From assembly GCA_020627425.1 (NCBI GenBank), contig JAHKXX010000084.1, positions 1 to 5,583 of the forward strand: a stretch of 5,583 nt of DNA. The letters run 5' to 3'. This DNA comes from a bacterium (GTDB lineage: Bacteria > Bacillota > Clostridia > Oscillospirales > Acutalibacteraceae). The position numbers and the translations under genes were made by a program. The notes below the pieces were generated by a model. The model did no database searches. It worked only from the letters and a program-made list of their open reading frames with translations, and was not told the origin of the DNA. Position 1 is the stretch's first letter, and the number at the start of each line of letters is the position of its first letter. Below, piece after piece: positions 5,299-5,583 of the stretch.

Positions 5299-5370
5299 TG
5301 ACTCGTGCGGGAATCGAACCCGCGTTACCGGCGTGAGAGGCCGGTGTCTTAACCGCTTGACCAACGAGCC
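5299..5370 (-). tRNA. tRNA-Glu (CTC), no encoded CCA
   Basis: A 72-nt cloverleaf. The acceptor is GGCTCGT/ACGAGTC with discriminator A, the anticodon stem CCGGC/GCCGG with loop CTCTCAC, and the T stem GCGGG/CCCGC. Anticodon CTC reads GAG. Unlike the other three tRNAs here, the 3' end runs straight into TTTTTG, so CCA must be added by tRNA nucleotidyltransferase. It sits between 23S and 5S. Confidence 0.95.
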
Positions 5371-5376
5371 GTGTTC

Positions 5377-5401
5377 TCGGGTCAAGCGTACTTGACTCCG
5401 A
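5377..5401 (-). other. Spacer hairpin between tRNA-Lys and tRNA-Glu
   Basis: GTCAAG (5381-5386) pairs with CTTGAC (5391-5396) around CGTA. TCGG/CCGA extends the stem past one unpaired T. The likely role is processing of the tRNA pair from the rRNA precursor. Confidence 0.5.
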
Positions 5402-5407
5402 TCATCA

Positions 5408-5483
5408 TGGTGCACCATCAGGGACTCGAACCCTGGACACCCTGATTAAGAGTCAGGTGCTCTACCAACTGAGCTAATGGTGC
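5408..5483 (-). tRNA. tRNA-Lys (CTT)
   Basis: A 76-nt cloverleaf with encoded CCA. The acceptor is GCACCAT/ATGGTGC, the anticodon stem CCTGA/TCAGG with loop CTCTTAA, and the T stem CAGGG/CCCTG. Anticodon CTT reads AAG only. It is the first gene after 23S in the leftward operon. Confidence 0.96.
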
Positions 5484-5553
5484 GTATCGCACCCTGAAAA
5501 CTGAATAAAGCCTTCGCAAAGAATTTGTTTTGACCTGAACCAAGTTTCACTTG
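5484..5553 (-). other. 23S to tRNA-Lys internal spacer
   Basis: About 70 bases of transcribed spacer. CCAAG/CTTGG (5540-5544 with 5550-5554) forms a hairpin directly at the 23S end, in the place where the 23S processing stem is expected. The rest is AT-rich with no gene. Confidence 0.6.
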
Positions 5554-5583
5554 GACAAGCCCTCGACCTATTAGTACTGCCAA
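5554..5583 (-). rRNA. rrl: 23S ribosomal RNA, extreme 3' end (partial)
   Basis: Read on the minus strand the edge carries GTACTAATAGGTCGAGGGCTT, the conserved end of bacterial 23S rRNA. Only about 30 bases are inside the window, and the rest lies to the right. The exact 3' end (5550-5556) is an estimate. Confidence 0.85.

Noticed and set aside
4609..5514. Shared word AACTGAATAGAGCC (4609-4622) and AACTGAATAAAGCC (in the 23S spacer) as possible attachment sites
   Set aside because: Short, one mismatch, A/T-rich, not placed at the cassette borders, and no integrase is present.

Overview
The window looks like a chromosomal segment of a Gram-positive Clostridia-type bacterium, probably a Ruminococcus-like gut or rumen organism. 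This is inferred from canonical sigma-A type promoters, purine-rich Shine-Dalgarno sites, the style of the rRNA/tRNA cluster and the short GC-rich intergenic repeats; no marker gene fixes the species. It falls into three blocks.

Left block (1-1695, minus strand): the 5' part of a gene for a membrane protein of unknown function. About six transmembrane segments are followed by a Pro/Gln/Ala-rich linker and a tandem repeat tail (PQPIIEETKPE type, units of 11 or 13 residues) that runs off the window edge. Its promoter is near-perfect (TTGACA, 18 bp, extended -10 TATAAT), and the -35 box lies in a decayed copy of a 27-bp intergenic repeat.

Middle block (1690-4670, plus strand): a structured GC-rich intergenic region with three tandem 27-bp hairpin repeats, then an AT-rich three-gene operon that reads as a complete type II restriction-modification system. 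Its genes are an amino-methyltransferase (SHPPYW motif, motifs in a permuted order), a compact 227-residue HNH-type endonuclease whose catalytic segment is associated with two CxxC pairs, and a D12-class adenine-N6 methyltransferase (DPPYN). The operon has its own promoter, tight gene spacing and a strong hairpin at its end. One nuclease with two different methyltransferases suggests an asymmetric recognition sequence whose two strands are methylated by separate enzymes. The base composition is visibly more AT-rich than both neighbours, consistent with horizontal acquisition.

Right block (4671-5583): a short GC-rich stretch, an interleaved inverted-repeat structure, and the 3' end of an rRNA operon on the minus strand. 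In transcription order this is 23S 3' end, tRNA-Lys(CTT), tRNA-Glu(CTC), 5S rRNA, tRNA-Asn(GTT), tRNA(CAT; Ile2 or elongator Met), terminator. Two tRNA genes between 23S and 5S is an unusual order. Hairpins in most spacers probably serve RNA processing.
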